A DNA stretch of 46,725 nucleotides from a bacterium (GTDB lineage: Bacteria > Actinomycetota > Acidimicrobiia > Spongiisociales > Spongiisociaceae): positions 1 to 46,725 of the forward strand of contig JAPPGU010000024.1 in NCBI GenBank assembly GCA_028821265.1, read 5' to 3'. Of this stretch, positions 16,633 to 25,253 are shown piece by piece. The translations under genes and the position numbers were made by a program. Under the pieces are notes generated by a model. The model did not search any database and had not been told where the DNA came from. It was given only the letters and a program-made list of their open reading frames with translations. How positions within the stretch are numbered: position 1 is the first letter of the stretch; each line of letters opens with the position of its first letter.

Positions 16633-17106
16633 TCGCCCTCCACCCCCGAAAACTCTCCCCTGTGAGGCTATCACTTCCGGCGCCGGCAAGGGCTTGGGAG
16701 CACCCCGGGAGTGCCGTCCCGAGGGCAATCCGGCTGCCGGGAGAGCGCCGAAGAGCCCGGACAAAAGAGGGCTCGCTCGCTAATCGACAACTCTGGCGCC
16801 GGTGGCTCGCCGGGCGTCGAACCTCGTTAGATTGTTTTTTTTAGCACTCTCTAAGAATCGATGGACGCCGATCTCGGGCCAGGGTTATGGTTGGCCCATC
16901 CTTTGATCGAGAAATGATGGCAGGCATCCCAGCCTATCCGACAGGAAACTGCGTTCCCCGAGTACTCCCGCGCGGGACGCTCCGGAAGCCGATCGCAACG
17001 CTCTCGTCGGGCTCCTCTATCCGCTATCACGCTCGGCGGGAGGTATAGCCAGGTAAGTGCGGTCCGCGTCAGGTGGACGGGCACGATTGAGGGGAGGCCC
17101 AGGGCC
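16633..17106. promoter_or_regulatory. Divergent intergenic region between nucleoside hydrolase and binding protein
   Basis: 474 bases with no supportable gene. It should contain the promoters of the minus-strand operon and of the plus-strand binding-protein gene. A run of eight T stands at about 16833-16841 in an A/T-rich patch. I could not define a convincing -35/-10 pair or operator. GGGGAGG ahead of 17107 is the binding protein's ribosome site. Confidence 0.4.
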
Positions 17107-18483
17107 ATGTGGAGCAAGAGGAAACTGAGAGCCGCTACGTTTGCGGCTTTGGCGCTAATGCTGGTCATGTCGGCATGCGCGGAGGAGGAGGCCGCTCCCG
17201 AGGAACCTGCGGAGACTGCGGCCACCGCCGCGGCCACCACCGCGGCTGCTGCGCCCGCCACGGAGCCGGACGGGTGCGCCGAGATCATCACGCTCCGGCT
17301 GCTCCGGTGGCAGGGCGACACGCTCGACATCGCCATCGCGGACTACATGGAAGCGGAACCCTGCGTGGAGATCGCGGTCGAGGAAGTGCCGTTCGGCCAG
17401 CTCTACGAGAAGATCAGCATCGTGGCGACATCGGACGATCCGCCCGACATCCTCCTCTACGACGGGCCCTTCACCCAGTCCTACGCGGAGGCCGGGATGC
17501 TGCTACCGCTCGATGACTACATCAGCGACGAGCACCTGAATGACATCCTCGAGGCAACCCGCTCCGAGCACAGCTACCAGGGCGTGTTGTACTCGCCCGG
17601 GCTGGAGCAGTCGGCGATGGCCCTCTTCTACAACAAGGACATGACCGACGCCGCGGGTATCGAACCGCCGCAGAACATTGCGGATGCCTGGACGTGGGAG
17701 GAAGCCGTGGCGGCCTTCCAGAAGATCCAGGACGAGGGGATCGCGGAGTGGGGCCTGGCCCCGTCAGCCTTCGGCGACGGCACGCCCGGTTTCGCCTACC
17801 GGGACCTGATCATGACCAGGTCGATGGGGGATCCCAACGCTGCCATGGGCTCGTCCGCCTACCAGACCTTCTGGGCCCTGTCCGGTGACGGATGCACGGT
17901 GGACGGATACCTGAACACGCCTGAGGCGATCGAAGGCTTGGAGTTCTACGCCAAGATGTTCAACGAGTGGGAGATCACCCCGAAGGTCGGGATCCCGAAC
18001 GCCCTGCTCGACGGGACCGCAGCGTTCGGCCTGGAGCCGCCCTTCGTGGCGGGAGTCCTGGAGGCCAACGCCGACTTCGAGTGGGGGATCACACCGGTGC
18101 CCTACTTCAACACGCCCTTCACCCATACGGGCAGCGTCACGGTCGGCGTCAGCGCCAAGACGAAGTATCCGGACGAGGCGGCGGCGTTCGTGATGTTCGC
18201 CACCAACCCGGAGCAGTCCAAGAAGTACTCCGACAACTACCAGTCGCTGCCGGTCCGCCAGTCCATCCTGGATCAGCAGACGTTCTTCGAGGTGTACCCG
18301 CAGAGCATCTTCGCCGAGTCGCTCGCAGTGGCCGGGCAACCGCGGCCCCCGACCCCGGCGTTCACCCAGTACGAGCAGATCGTGACCACTGCTCTGGGAG
18401 ACATCGCCCTGGGTGCCGACCCGCAGGAGACCATGGACCGGGCCGTGGCCGAACTCGACCCGATCCTGGCGCGATACTGCTAG
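17107..18483 (+). CDS. Extracellular solute-binding lipoprotein, family 1 (sugar-type)
   Basis: 458-residue receptor of the CUT1 importer. A lipoprotein signal ends at 'LVMSAC'; an Ala/Thr/Glu-rich linker of about 35 residues follows, then the two-lobed domain starting 'ITLRLLRWQGDTLDIAI'. 'DPPDILLYDGPFTQSYAEAG', 'ALFYNKDMTDAAGI' and 'GSVTVGVSAKTKYPDEAAAF' are typical family-1 segments. It is transcribed divergently from the permeases, with about 470 bases between, an arrangement that often shares one regulator. Ligand unknown; the linked nucleoside hydrolase suggests a nucleoside or ribosylated compound. Confidence 0.92.
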   Translation: MWSKRKLRAATFAALALMLVMSACAEEEAAPEEPAETAATAAATTAAAAPATEPDGCAEIITLRLLRWQGDTLDIAIADYMEAEPCVEIAVEEVPFGQLYEKISIVATSDDPPDILLYDGPFTQSYAEAGMLLPLDDYISDEHLNDILEATRSEHSYQGVLYSPGLEQSAMALFYNKDMTDAAGIEPPQNIADAWTWEEAVAAFQKIQDEGIAEWGLAPSAFGDGTPGFAYRDLIMTRSMGDPNAAMGSSAYQTFWALSGDGCTVDGYLNTPEAIEGLEFYAKMFNEWEITPKVGIPNALLDGTAAFGLEPPFVAGVLEANADFEWGITPVPYFNTPFTHTGSVTVGVSAKTKYPDEAAAFVMFATNPEQSKKYSDNYQSLPVRQSILDQQTFFEVYPQSIFAESLAVAGQPRPPTPAFTQYEQIVTTALGDIALGADPQETMDRAVAELDPILARYC

Positions 18484-18504
18484 GAGAGCATCGATAGCCT
18501 GAAT

Positions 18505-18545
18505 CCCCGCATGCCCGGCAGCACCACCTGCCACGGCATGCGGGG
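18505..18545 (+). terminator. Hairpin terminator after the binding-protein gene
   Basis: Perfect 11-base stem, CCCCGCATGCC at 18505-18515 and GGCATGCGGGG at 18535-18545, with a 19-base loop, 22 bases after the stop codon. There is no T run, as is frequent in high-GC actinobacteria. Confidence 0.7.
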
Positions 18546-18797
18546 TTAGGCGGTGGAGTAGGCAAGGGCCGAGCGTATGAATATCGGCAGCTACGTCGGT
18601 CACTCTCCCGCGGAGGTGGCGATGTAGCTTGGGGTCGCCTCTGTTTCCCTCAATCGCGGATGTCAATCGGGAATGAGCACCCCTGAGGTCCGGTACATCT
18701 CTCTCGGTCCATTCCCACTAGGGACGAATTGTCACAGAGCCTCGGTACATTCAGTCGAGTAGGTAATGGTGTTGCATCCCCGACGGAGATACGCCGC
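18546..18797. other. Intergenic region, no gene seen
   Basis: About 250 bases between the hairpin and the CoiA-like coding region. I see nothing I can name. GGAG at about 18783 may serve a GTG start at 18798. Confidence 0.4.
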
Positions 18798-18899
18798 GTG
18801 GCACGCAAGAATGGTGTGACTTCAGGGTCGTCAAAGCGTCTGTCGCTGTTGAAGGTCCCGTATGGTGACCGGAACGGTGAACTGGTTCACGCATCAGGT
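18798..18899 (+). pseudogene. Displaced 5' end of the CoiA-like gene
   Basis: In the frame of GTG 18798 this reads '...LLKVPYGDRNGELVHAS', which is the standard N-terminus of the CoiA-like family, just before the zinc-finger segment. The rest of the protein ('VRQGLACGCVCVECGG') continues in the next frame. One missing base near 18896-18898 explains the break. The ATG at 18862 in the downstream frame is then probably not the native start. Confidence 0.6.
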
Positions 18900-20052
18900 A
18901 AGGCAGGGCCTGGCGTGCGGTTGTGTTTGTGTCGAGTGCGGGGGTCGCCTCGTAGCCAAGGGAGGGCCGAGGACCAGACCCCACTTCGCCCATCACAGTT
19001 CGGATCGGCATTGCGACGGTGAGACGCTTCTGCACCGTCTGGCTAAGCGACTTCTAACTCAGCGGATAAAAACCGGAATCACAACGGGCCGTTCCGTGAA
19101 CGTTGAGTGGGGCTGCCCCCGCTGCGAGCGCGAGCACAAGTCCGACCTGGTGCGAGGCGCGGCGAGTGCTGCTGTCGAGCATACGATACGGACTGCACAG
19201 CGCACGATCAGGCCCGATGTGACAGTGCTCGACGCATGTGACGAACCTCTGACACTTATCGAAGTCATCGTCAGTCACTCTCCGGACAAGCCCGTGTACG
19301 ACTTCGCCCATGCGAACGGGATCGGACTAGTTGAGTTCCAGATCAGCGCGGGCGAAGAAGTCGCGGCATTAGAGCATTCACGAATTCTGCGGCCAGCAAG
19401 AGCCACACTCCGCTGTCTAACACCCAGCTGCTCAACCTGTGCCCACCCGATAGCCAACGAGCCAGTCCGATACTCCCTCCACGTGGTAACAGCCCCCTGC
19501 TGGAAGTGCGGCAGGGACATGAAGTTAGCCCTCTGGGAAACCGAAGGGGGCGAGTTACACGACTATCTAGGGGGGGATGTGTTCGGACCATCTGGCCTCC
19601 GGTACGGCATAACAGTGGAGGATGGCGAGGGGCCGGACACAGCAGAACTCTCGCTAGCACGAACGCACGGCGTCGTTATCAAACGCCAGTACAGCCGAAC
19701 GATGGGAGAGTCCTATCTCGCCAACACATGCACAGCATGCGGCTCATTCGTAGGAGCGAACCACGAACGAGACTACGCCGACCTACTCAGCCCCTCGACG
19801 CGGATAGCCACCTATTCACGCTGCGAACACTGCGGATGCGGGACTTGCGACTGCACGGGCCTCAAGACACCTCCCGCCCGCACGCAGGCGAACACCCGCC
19901 CGAGATCGCATCCGCCCCAGCGTTCCATTACCCGAATCAGGTGTGGCCACTGCAAAGACAGCCACCCGACGACTGAAGAAGTGAGAGCGTGCTCGCTCGC
20001 CCACGCACCCCCCGGCCGAACGAAAAGTGGGAACGCGGGCGGCGCGCTCTAG
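18862..20052 (+). CDS. CoiA-like zinc-finger/nuclease-fold protein (5' frameshift)
   Basis: 396 residues in the open frame. The N-terminal part 'CVCVECGGRLVAKGG' then 'RPHFAHHS' is the zinc-finger and His motif of competence CoiA-like proteins. A middle region 'RPDVTVLDACDEPLTLIEVI' has the D...E-x spacing of a PD-(D/E)xK nuclease core, though the usual third residue is Ile here. The C-terminal half has several more Cys pairs ('CSTC', 'CWKCG', 'CTACG', 'CEHCGCGTC', 'CGHC'), so at least three further zinc ribbons. The natural N-terminus lies in another frame (18798-18899). Role unknown; CoiA acts in DNA uptake in Firmicutes, but related proteins occur in mobile and defence contexts. Base composition is less GC-rich than its neighbours. 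Confidence 0.6.
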   Translation: MVTGTVNWFTHQVRQGLACGCVCVECGGRLVAKGGPRTRPHFAHHSSDRHCDGETLLHRLAKRLLTQRIKTGITTGRSVNVEWGCPRCEREHKSDLVRGAASAAVEHTIRTAQRTIRPDVTVLDACDEPLTLIEVIVSHSPDKPVYDFAHANGIGLVEFQISAGEEVAALEHSRILRPARATLRCLTPSCSTCAHPIANEPVRYSLHVVTAPCWKCGRDMKLALWETEGGELHDYLGGDVFGPSGLRYGITVEDGEGPDTAELSLARTHGVVIKRQYSRTMGESYLANTCTACGSFVGANHERDYADLLSPSTRIATYSRCEHCGCGTCDCTGLKTPPARTQANTRPRSHPPQRSITRIRCGHCKDSHPTTEEVRACSLAHAPPGRTKSGNAGGAL

Positions 20053-20132
20053 TTAGGTCTGTAATTCCCGTCGAAAACGCGGTCAAGCACCGCGCGTCGC
20101 TCTGCCAGGGCATCCGGGCCTATGCCGCTACG

Positions 20133-20342
20133 TCAGGTTTCCCCGGAGTCGGCGCGCATCGCCTCGATCATGGCGCGCAAGTCGTCGGGCGTTAATGCGG
20201 CAGGCGGGGTCTCCCCGGCTGCGAGTGGCTGCTTCAACGAGCGTTCGGCGGACAGGAAGGCATCGTCGTATTCCGAGAAGTCGAAGCCGGGATCGACCGG
20301 AGGGTCTGACTCGTCGAGGTGAGTCCAGTCCCGAGAACCCAT
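20133..20342 (-). CDS. Small acidic hypothetical protein
   Basis: 69 residues, acidic in its first half ('HLDESDPPVDPGFDFSEYDD') and with a short C-terminal helix ('TPDDLRAMIEAMRADSG'). No family recognised. The internal ATG at 20342 is taken as the start because GGAGAGG lies just before it; the frame is open upstream to 20426 but that would overlap the divergent gene. It is divergent from the DUF3830-like gene, 42 bases apart. Confidence 0.55.
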   Translation of the reverse strand: MGSRDWTHLDESDPPVDPGFDFSEYDDAFLSAERSLKQPLAAGETPPAALTPDDLRAMIEAMRADSGET

Positions 20343-20384
20343 TGCCTCTCCATCCGTCGGGTTTCCGACGTAGAGTAGTAATCC

Positions 20385-20924
20385 ATGAGCGCCGCGGATA
20401 GAGGCATCGATGGGTTGATGTCGCAACCCGGCACCGGATTCCGGGTGTTCATCGACGGTGAGTTCGTGGCGACGGCCCTATTGAGATTCGATGTGGCGAG
20501 CCGGACTGCGTCCGCCATCAGGGACGTGCTCCCGCTGGAGGCACCCCTCATGCATGTCACGTGCTCCGGTGAAGGGGTCTTCTTCCCGGTCGACGAAGAG
20601 CTGGCGATCGACACGATCCCGGGCAGGGCAGGGTCCGACGGGGTGACGGACGGCGGGGTGGTCGTCCACGGTACCCGGCTGGTCCAACCCGAGAACCTCA
20701 CCGTCTACCTGTCGCAGGGTGACTTCGTCCTGACTCCCGACAAGGCCTGCATCATCGCCTACGGGAGACGGTGCGTGGTCCGCTCCTATGTCGGCGACCT
20801 GCCGAGCAACGCCTTCGCCTACATAAGAGATCCGGACGATCTCGACCGGCTCGAGATGCTCGCCAAACGGACCCTCAATGACGGAGCCAAGACGATCCGG
20901 CTCGAACCAGAGGCCACCTCGTGA
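20385..20924 (+). CDS. DUF3830-like cyclophilin-fold protein
   Basis: 179 residues. The core 'LPLEAPLMHVTCSGEGVFFP', then 'ENLTVYLSQGDFVL' and 'CIIAYGRR' matches the DUF3830/TM1367-like cyclophilin-fold family (pattern LPL...H..WSG...P...EN.T..P..G.....P...I..YG). The biochemical role of this family is not known; members tend to sit with amidohydrolases, transporters and sugar kinases. Its stop overlaps the PfkB start (GTGA). ATG 20418 is an alternative start. Confidence 0.68.
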   Translation: MSAADRGIDGLMSQPGTGFRVFIDGEFVATALLRFDVASRTASAIRDVLPLEAPLMHVTCSGEGVFFPVDEELAIDTIPGRAGSDGVTDGGVVVHGTRLVQPENLTVYLSQGDFVLTPDKACIIAYGRRCVVRSYVGDLPSNAFAYIRDPDDLDRLEMLAKRTLNDGAKTIRLEPEATS

Positions 20925-21802
20925 CACCCCGGCCGGACGTCTGGTCCGTCGGGCTGATGATGGTCGACGACCTCTACGTCGAAGGCGAGCCGGGGGCCAT
21001 GGGACTGCTGGCTGGCGGGGCCGCCTACGCATGCGTCGGAGCCGCCTACGCGGGGGCCCGGGCGGGACTAGTCGCCCGCGCCGGCGCCGGCATCGATCCG
21101 GACACGCTCGCCCAACTGGAGCAACGAGGCCTGGTGCTCGAGGTGAAGCAGGTGGCCGCCCCGAGCATCCACGAGCGCGTCTACGTGTCGGCCGCCCGGG
21201 AGACGGTGTACGAGTGGGAGCCCGGTTCGGGTAACTATGAAGGCACGTGCCCGAGGCCGAGCGACTTCACGTCGGATCTCGCGCCGGACCAGTGCGTGCA
21301 CATCGCGCCCATGCCCGTGACGTACCAGGCCGAGTGGGTCGCATTCGCAGCCGAGGCCCGGTCGATGATCGTCCTCGACCCGCACACGGACGACGCCGCC
21401 GGCGACCCGGACGCCTACACCAACCTCATACCCGAATGCACCGCCTTCCTGCCCAGCGCGCTGGAGAGCGAGCGCCTGGCCGGGCCGGACCACGAGCAGG
21501 CGGCCCGGGACTACGTAGCGGCGGGCGCCCGCATGGCCGCGGTGAAGCTCGGCCGCGAAGGGTGCGTGGTGGCCACCGCTACCGACGTGACCCACATTCC
21601 GGCCCGGACAGTCGATCGACCCATGGATACGACCGGCGCCGGCAACGCGTTCTGCGGTGCGTTCTCGGCAGCCGTCGCCCAGGGCCGCAGCGCTGTGGAA
21701 GCGTCACAGGTAGCAGTGCGAGCCGGAGCCCACATGGTTCGGCACGCCGGCACCGTCGCAGCTCTCGACGCACTGCCGTCGAAACCCTGCTCAGCACAAT
21801 GA
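20921..21802 (+). CDS. PfkB-family kinase-like protein with altered catalytic motif
   Basis: 293 residues, ribokinase/PfkB fold. The N-terminal 'GLMMVDDLYVEG' and 'LLAGGAAYACVGAAY' are the substrate-binding parts; 'AVKLGREGCVVA' and 'DTTGAGNAFCGAF' are the ATP-binding parts. In active PfkB kinases the last motif is D-T-x-G-A-G-D; here the catalytic Asp is Asn (about residue 242), so normal phosphotransfer may be lost or altered. The GTG start overlaps the upstream stop. Expected substrate, if active, is a sugar or nucleoside. Confidence 0.85.
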   Translation: MTPRPDVWSVGLMMVDDLYVEGEPGAMGLLAGGAAYACVGAAYAGARAGLVARAGAGIDPDTLAQLEQRGLVLEVKQVAAPSIHERVYVSAARETVYEWEPGSGNYEGTCPRPSDFTSDLAPDQCVHIAPMPVTYQAEWVAFAAEARSMIVLDPHTDDAAGDPDAYTNLIPECTAFLPSALESERLAGPDHEQAARDYVAAGARMAAVKLGREGCVVATATDVTHIPARTVDRPMDTTGAGNAFCGAFSAAVAQGRSAVEASQVAVRAGAHMVRHAGTVAALDALPSKPCSAQ

Positions 21803-22920
21803 GCAGTACCCCGAAGGACCAGACGATGGGTGACCCGATACCTTCCTACAACGGCGCCAACCTGGCGAACCTCGCCGCCGAGCTGGAGATCCGCCTCACC
21901 GGCCGGTCCCCGACCCGAGGTCTCCGCCCCGAACTGGCAGAGCTGATCCCCCACACGCGGAACTATGTGCTCGTCATCATCGACGGCCTCGGCGACCTGC
22001 AACTCTCCCACCCCGCCGCAGCCACCCTCCGCCGCCACCGTCGAGCCGCCCTGTGTGCTCCGTTCCCCACCACCACCTCCGTCGGGCTGTCCGCGGTGGC
22101 CACGGCAATGGCGCCCATGCAGCACGGGGTGATCGGATACACCCAGTGGATGCCCACCCTCGGCACGGTCGTGAACATGCTGTCCTGGGCGGATGTGGCA
22201 ACAAGGCAGCCCGTCGACTTAGACCCGGCCGGCTTCCAGCCCACTCCCAACCTGCCCGAACGCCTCAGCGCCGCCGGTGTGAGAACGGTGATCTTCAAAC
22301 CCACCGAGCTGCTCGAGACCCCGGTGAGCAACATGGTCTGCCGCGGCGCCGAACGCCACGGATACAAATCCCCCTTCGACATCCGCCCGCCGGCCGTTTC
22401 CGGTGACGGCGACCGCACCCTGACCGTCGTGTACACGGCCCCCGTGGACACAGCCGCCCACGCCTACGGCCAACGCTCGCAGGCCTACAGCGCGGCCCTC
22501 TCCCAAACAGGCCAGGTGTGGGAACACCTCAGACGTTCCTTCCCGAGCGACACCACCCTCATCGGATCAGCCGACCACGGCCACTGCGACATCCCTCCCG
22601 AAGGCAAGATCTACCTGGAAGAGGACCTCACCGAAGGCATGACATGGTGGGGCGACGGCCGCGTCCTCATGTTCCGCGGACCCCTTGAACCGGTCCACCG
22701 CATCGCCCGCCGGACCAACGCCCAGTTCGTCAACGCCGAACAACTACACCATTGGCTAGGCGGAGGATCCCCACATCCCGCCCTCACCGAACTCCCGACC
22801 GCAGCCCTCCTAGCCCCACCGGGAACAGTCATCTTCCCCCAACACCTCCCCAGCCCCTACGTAGGCCACCACGGCGGCATCACCCCCCAAGAGCTACTGA
22901 TCCCCCTGCTAGTCGCCTAG
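21799..22920 (+). CDS. Alkaline phosphatase-superfamily hydrolase (nucleotide pyrophosphatase/phosphodiesterase-like)
   Basis: 373 residues. 'VLVIIDGLGD' gives the first metal Asp, 'APFPTTTSVGLSAVATA' the Thr nucleophile region, 'APVDTAAHAYG' the second metal site and 'GSADHGH' the third, as in type I phosphodiesterase/nucleotide pyrophosphatases. 'YVGHHGGIT' near the end supplies the last His. All metal ligands appear present. Start ATG 21799 overlaps the PfkB stop (ATGA). No signal peptide, so cytoplasmic. Third gene of the DUF3830-PfkB-phosphatase operon. Confidence 0.85.
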   Translation: MSSTPKDQTMGDPIPSYNGANLANLAAELEIRLTGRSPTRGLRPELAELIPHTRNYVLVIIDGLGDLQLSHPAAATLRRHRRAALCAPFPTTTSVGLSAVATAMAPMQHGVIGYTQWMPTLGTVVNMLSWADVATRQPVDLDPAGFQPTPNLPERLSAAGVRTVIFKPTELLETPVSNMVCRGAERHGYKSPFDIRPPAVSGDGDRTLTVVYTAPVDTAAHAYGQRSQAYSAALSQTGQVWEHLRRSFPSDTTLIGSADHGHCDIPPEGKIYLEEDLTEGMTWWGDGRVLMFRGPLEPVHRIARRTNAQFVNAEQLHHWLGGGSPHPALTELPTAALLAPPGTVIFPQHLPSPYVGHHGGITPQELLIPLLVA

Positions 22921-22942
22921 ACCCCCACCTGGGTTCCCAGGA

Positions 22943-23062
22943 TCAGGCCGCGGCGAGCTCGGGAAGGTAGGTCGTATAGAAGCCGCGGTCGCGGGTGAGG
23001 AAGGCGTAGGCCGTCCGGAGGGCGTGGGCTCCGATCAGAAACCGGTGATGGTCCGTGATCAC
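22943..23062 (-). pseudogene. VapC (PIN) toxin remnant with internal deletion
   Basis: 39 codons starting GTG 23062: only 'VIT' of the N-terminus, then directly 'DHHRFLIGAHALRTAYAFLT' and 'RDRGFYTTYLPEL', the C-terminal third of a PIN-domain toxin of the VapC type. The middle of the roughly 130-residue protein is missing. The start overlaps the antitoxin stop as GTGA. The toxin is therefore dead. Confidence 0.72.
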
Positions 23063-23274
23063 CGTCCTCGGATCTCGTCCATGTAGTCGTCGGTGTCCTT
23101 GCCGCTGTCGAGGATGGCATAGACCCGCTCGACGGGATGCCGGGCCGCAGCCCGCTTGTGGATGAGGAGTCCTCCCTCCGTGGGAGTCAGTTCCACCTCG
23201 ACGTTGTGATTCAGGCCGAATCGCCCCCGCAGTTTCTTGGGAATCGTGATCTGGCCCCTCTCAGATATGCGCAT
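23059..23274 (-). CDS. VapB-type (AbrB/SpoVT-fold) antitoxin, orphan
   Basis: 71 residues. 'ISERGQITIPKKLRGRFGL' followed by 'VEVELTPTEGGLLIHKR' is the AbrB swapped-hairpin DNA-binding fold; the acidic tail 'DTDDYMDEIRGR' would bind a PIN toxin. ATG 23274 is chosen because GGAGC lies just ahead and the fold begins at once; the frame is open farther upstream. Its toxin gene is deleted, so the antitoxin may persist as a regulator or as protection against related toxins. Confidence 0.8.
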   Translation of the reverse strand: MRISERGQITIPKKLRGRFGLNHNVEVELTPTEGGLLIHKRAAARHPVERVYAILDSGKDTDDYMDEIRGR

Positions 23275-23332
23275 AACTGCTCCGTCAGAATCCTGGCACG
23301 TTATTTCATACTCTACGGTGCAGAGCAACTGA

Positions 23333-25054
23333 CTACGATGCCGCCGCCTCCGGGCCCCGGCTCTCTGCCAGGCGGGTGAGGAGTCCCGTTCGACCACCGG
23401 GGGAATCGAACCGTTGCCACGCGTCGGCGAAGACGGCCCGGCGCGTCGCGGCCCTACGGTTCTGGCTGGCGATCAACTGGTCCAGTGCGATGAGTTGGCC
23501 CCGGTTGCCGCTGCCCACGGGTAGGCCTTCGGCGTAGCGGCGCAGCAGCCCGCCGGCGACGCAGGCGTCCTGGAACTCGCCCAGCACATCCTGGAGTTCC
23601 TTCAGCCGGGTGGTCTCCGCTTTGAGCAACTCCCCGTAGGTCGGACGGAAGAACTCGAGTAGGTAACGCAGCTGCTTGCATCGGATCCTCAGCGCATGCA
23701 GCGACTCGTCGCTGGACGCGCATGTGATCTCACGCCCACGGCGCAGCACCCCTCGGTAGCGCTTACCGATGAGCAGCTGGGCGGCCTTGCCGACCGTGAT
23801 CGAACCCAGGGTCTCCATAACGCGTGCGGACGGACCTCGTTCGAGCCGCTCCGCGAAGCCCTCCTTCAGACGCCCGTACCTCCGGCTGGCCAGGCAGTCC
23901 AGCAAATACCTTCGCTCCTCCTGCCACCGATCGGCTAGATACTGCTGGTAGTCGTCCAGGTGCGCAGCATCCTCCTCAGTTATCTCGGACAGGAAGTGTG
24001 GGAGGTTCCCCCTGGCGACGTCGAGGTCCCGCACACCTCCGAGAACGGCCGCGAGCCACTTGAACTCGCCGTTGAACGAACGGATCGAGGCGGGCAGCAC
24101 CTTCTTGAAAGCTCGAAGCGCGGAGCGGAGGCGGCGCGTGGCCACCCGCATCTTGTGCACCCCTTCGGGGTCCAGACCCTCCCAGGCCCTGGGCTCCTGG
24201 GCAATCATCTCCTCGAACAGCTCGAGCAAGCGGCCATAAGCCAAATGGATGGCCGGATCGCCCGGTGCGGGCGCCCGTTCCCGCAACATCTCCACAAACG
24301 GGCTGCTCGCCGGCAATCCCAGATGAGAAGCACGCGGGGGCGACAGGCCCGCCGTCTGTAAACCCCGTTCGAACTTTCTGAGCCGGGCCGCCAGAAGACC
24401 GAACCGTTGCTGTGTCTCCGCGGCCAGCCGCTGGAGCGACTTTTCCTCACCCTCCTTCAACTCCATCTCCAGCTCCACGAATGTCATGTGGCCCGGCGCC
24501 GGCTTCTTGACCGGGCCAACTGAGGTGATGGTCGTCCGATCGATCCCCACTTCCACCAACGCACCATCGGGCAGCCGGATGTCGAAGAGCCGACGGTGCG
24601 TCCGCACGCGGAAGAGGCTCCGCAGGTCCCCCGACCGGAGACCGCCGGCTCGGTCACCGACATGCTCGGCAACCAGAGGGTGACTGCCGTCCTGCGGAAA
24701 CGCCGGGACCCGGCGCTCGACCTCCCGGCGCCTCTGCACGACCCCGTCCCCCAACCTGAAGGACTTCAGCACCATGCTCTTGTCCCCCGAGCGGTCACGC
24801 CATCGATAAGCCCACCCCTTCCTGAAGAGATCCCAGCCAGGAGCGTCCCAATAATCATCCACCACATCCACGACCGAGGCCGACCGCACTTCATACGAGT
24901 CAAGAGAGTCGATCAGATCGCCAATCTGGGCGGTGTCCTCGATCAGGAACTTAGCCTCGACCTCCGGATGAGCCCCCTCAATCGGAAACGGAGTGCCCTC
25001 GCCGGACGTGCCATCTCCCGGCGACTCCGGGACCGATCCCAGCCGTGAGACCAT
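23333..25054 (-). CDS. CYTH-CHAD domain protein
   Basis: 573 residues. An N-terminal CYTH triphosphate-tunnel domain (about residues 30-230) has 'VEAKFLI' at its start and a run of inward Lys/Arg/Glu strands ('YRWRDRSGDKSMVLKSFRL', 'FVELEMELKEG'). A C-terminal CHAD helical domain with conserved His and basic residues ('VHKMRVATRRLRSALRAF', 'LHALRIRCKQLRYLLEFF') follows. CHAD domains bind inorganic polyphosphate; CYTH domains hydrolyse triphosphate. ATG 25054 is taken as the start because AGGAG is eight bases upstream; the frame is open to 25207. Confidence 0.9.
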   Translation of the reverse strand: MVSRLGSVPESPGDGTSGEGTPFPIEGAHPEVEAKFLIEDTAQIGDLIDSLDSYEVRSASVVDVVDDYWDAPGWDLFRKGWAYRWRDRSGDKSMVLKSFRLGDGVVQRRREVERRVPAFPQDGSHPLVAEHVGDRAGGLRSGDLRSLFRVRTHRRLFDIRLPDGALVEVGIDRTTITSVGPVKKPAPGHMTFVELEMELKEGEEKSLQRLAAETQQRFGLLAARLRKFERGLQTAGLSPPRASHLGLPASSPFVEMLRERAPAPGDPAIHLAYGRLLELFEEMIAQEPRAWEGLDPEGVHKMRVATRRLRSALRAFKKVLPASIRSFNGEFKWLAAVLGGVRDLDVARGNLPHFLSEITEEDAAHLDDYQQYLADRWQEERRYLLDCLASRRYGRLKEGFAERLERGPSARVMETLGSITVGKAAQLLIGKRYRGVLRRGREITCASSDESLHALRIRCKQLRYLLEFFRPTYGELLKAETTRLKELQDVLGEFQDACVAGGLLRRYAEGLPVGSGNRGQLIALDQLIASQNRRAATRRAVFADAWQRFDSPGGRTGLLTRLAESRGPEAAAS

Positions 25055-25253
25055 GGCGCGGTCTCCTGTTCCGACACGCACCGAGTTTAAGGCTTGGGGC
25101 ACGTAGGCTGCATCGTTCCCACCACTGGACAGACGCCACGGCCGATTGCGAAGCGCGGGCTCTAGCATCCAGACAGCATCGTCGCCATCTCGGACGGTCG
25201 CCCGCACCGCTCGGGGATGTCGGTAGAATCGCCGGACACCAAGGAGGTACCAA
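25055..25253. promoter_or_regulatory. Divergent region at the left edge of the accessory island
   Basis: About 200 bases between the CYTH-CHAD gene and the next plus-strand genes. A TAGAAT at 25224 could be a -10 for the plus strand, without a clear -35. AAGGAGG at 25241 is a perfect ribosome site for the tiny frame at 25254. Confidence 0.35.

Noticed and set aside
23400..23420. tRNA-like T-loop motif
   Set aside because: It lies in the coding sequence of the CYTH-CHAD protein and no cloverleaf can be formed around it.
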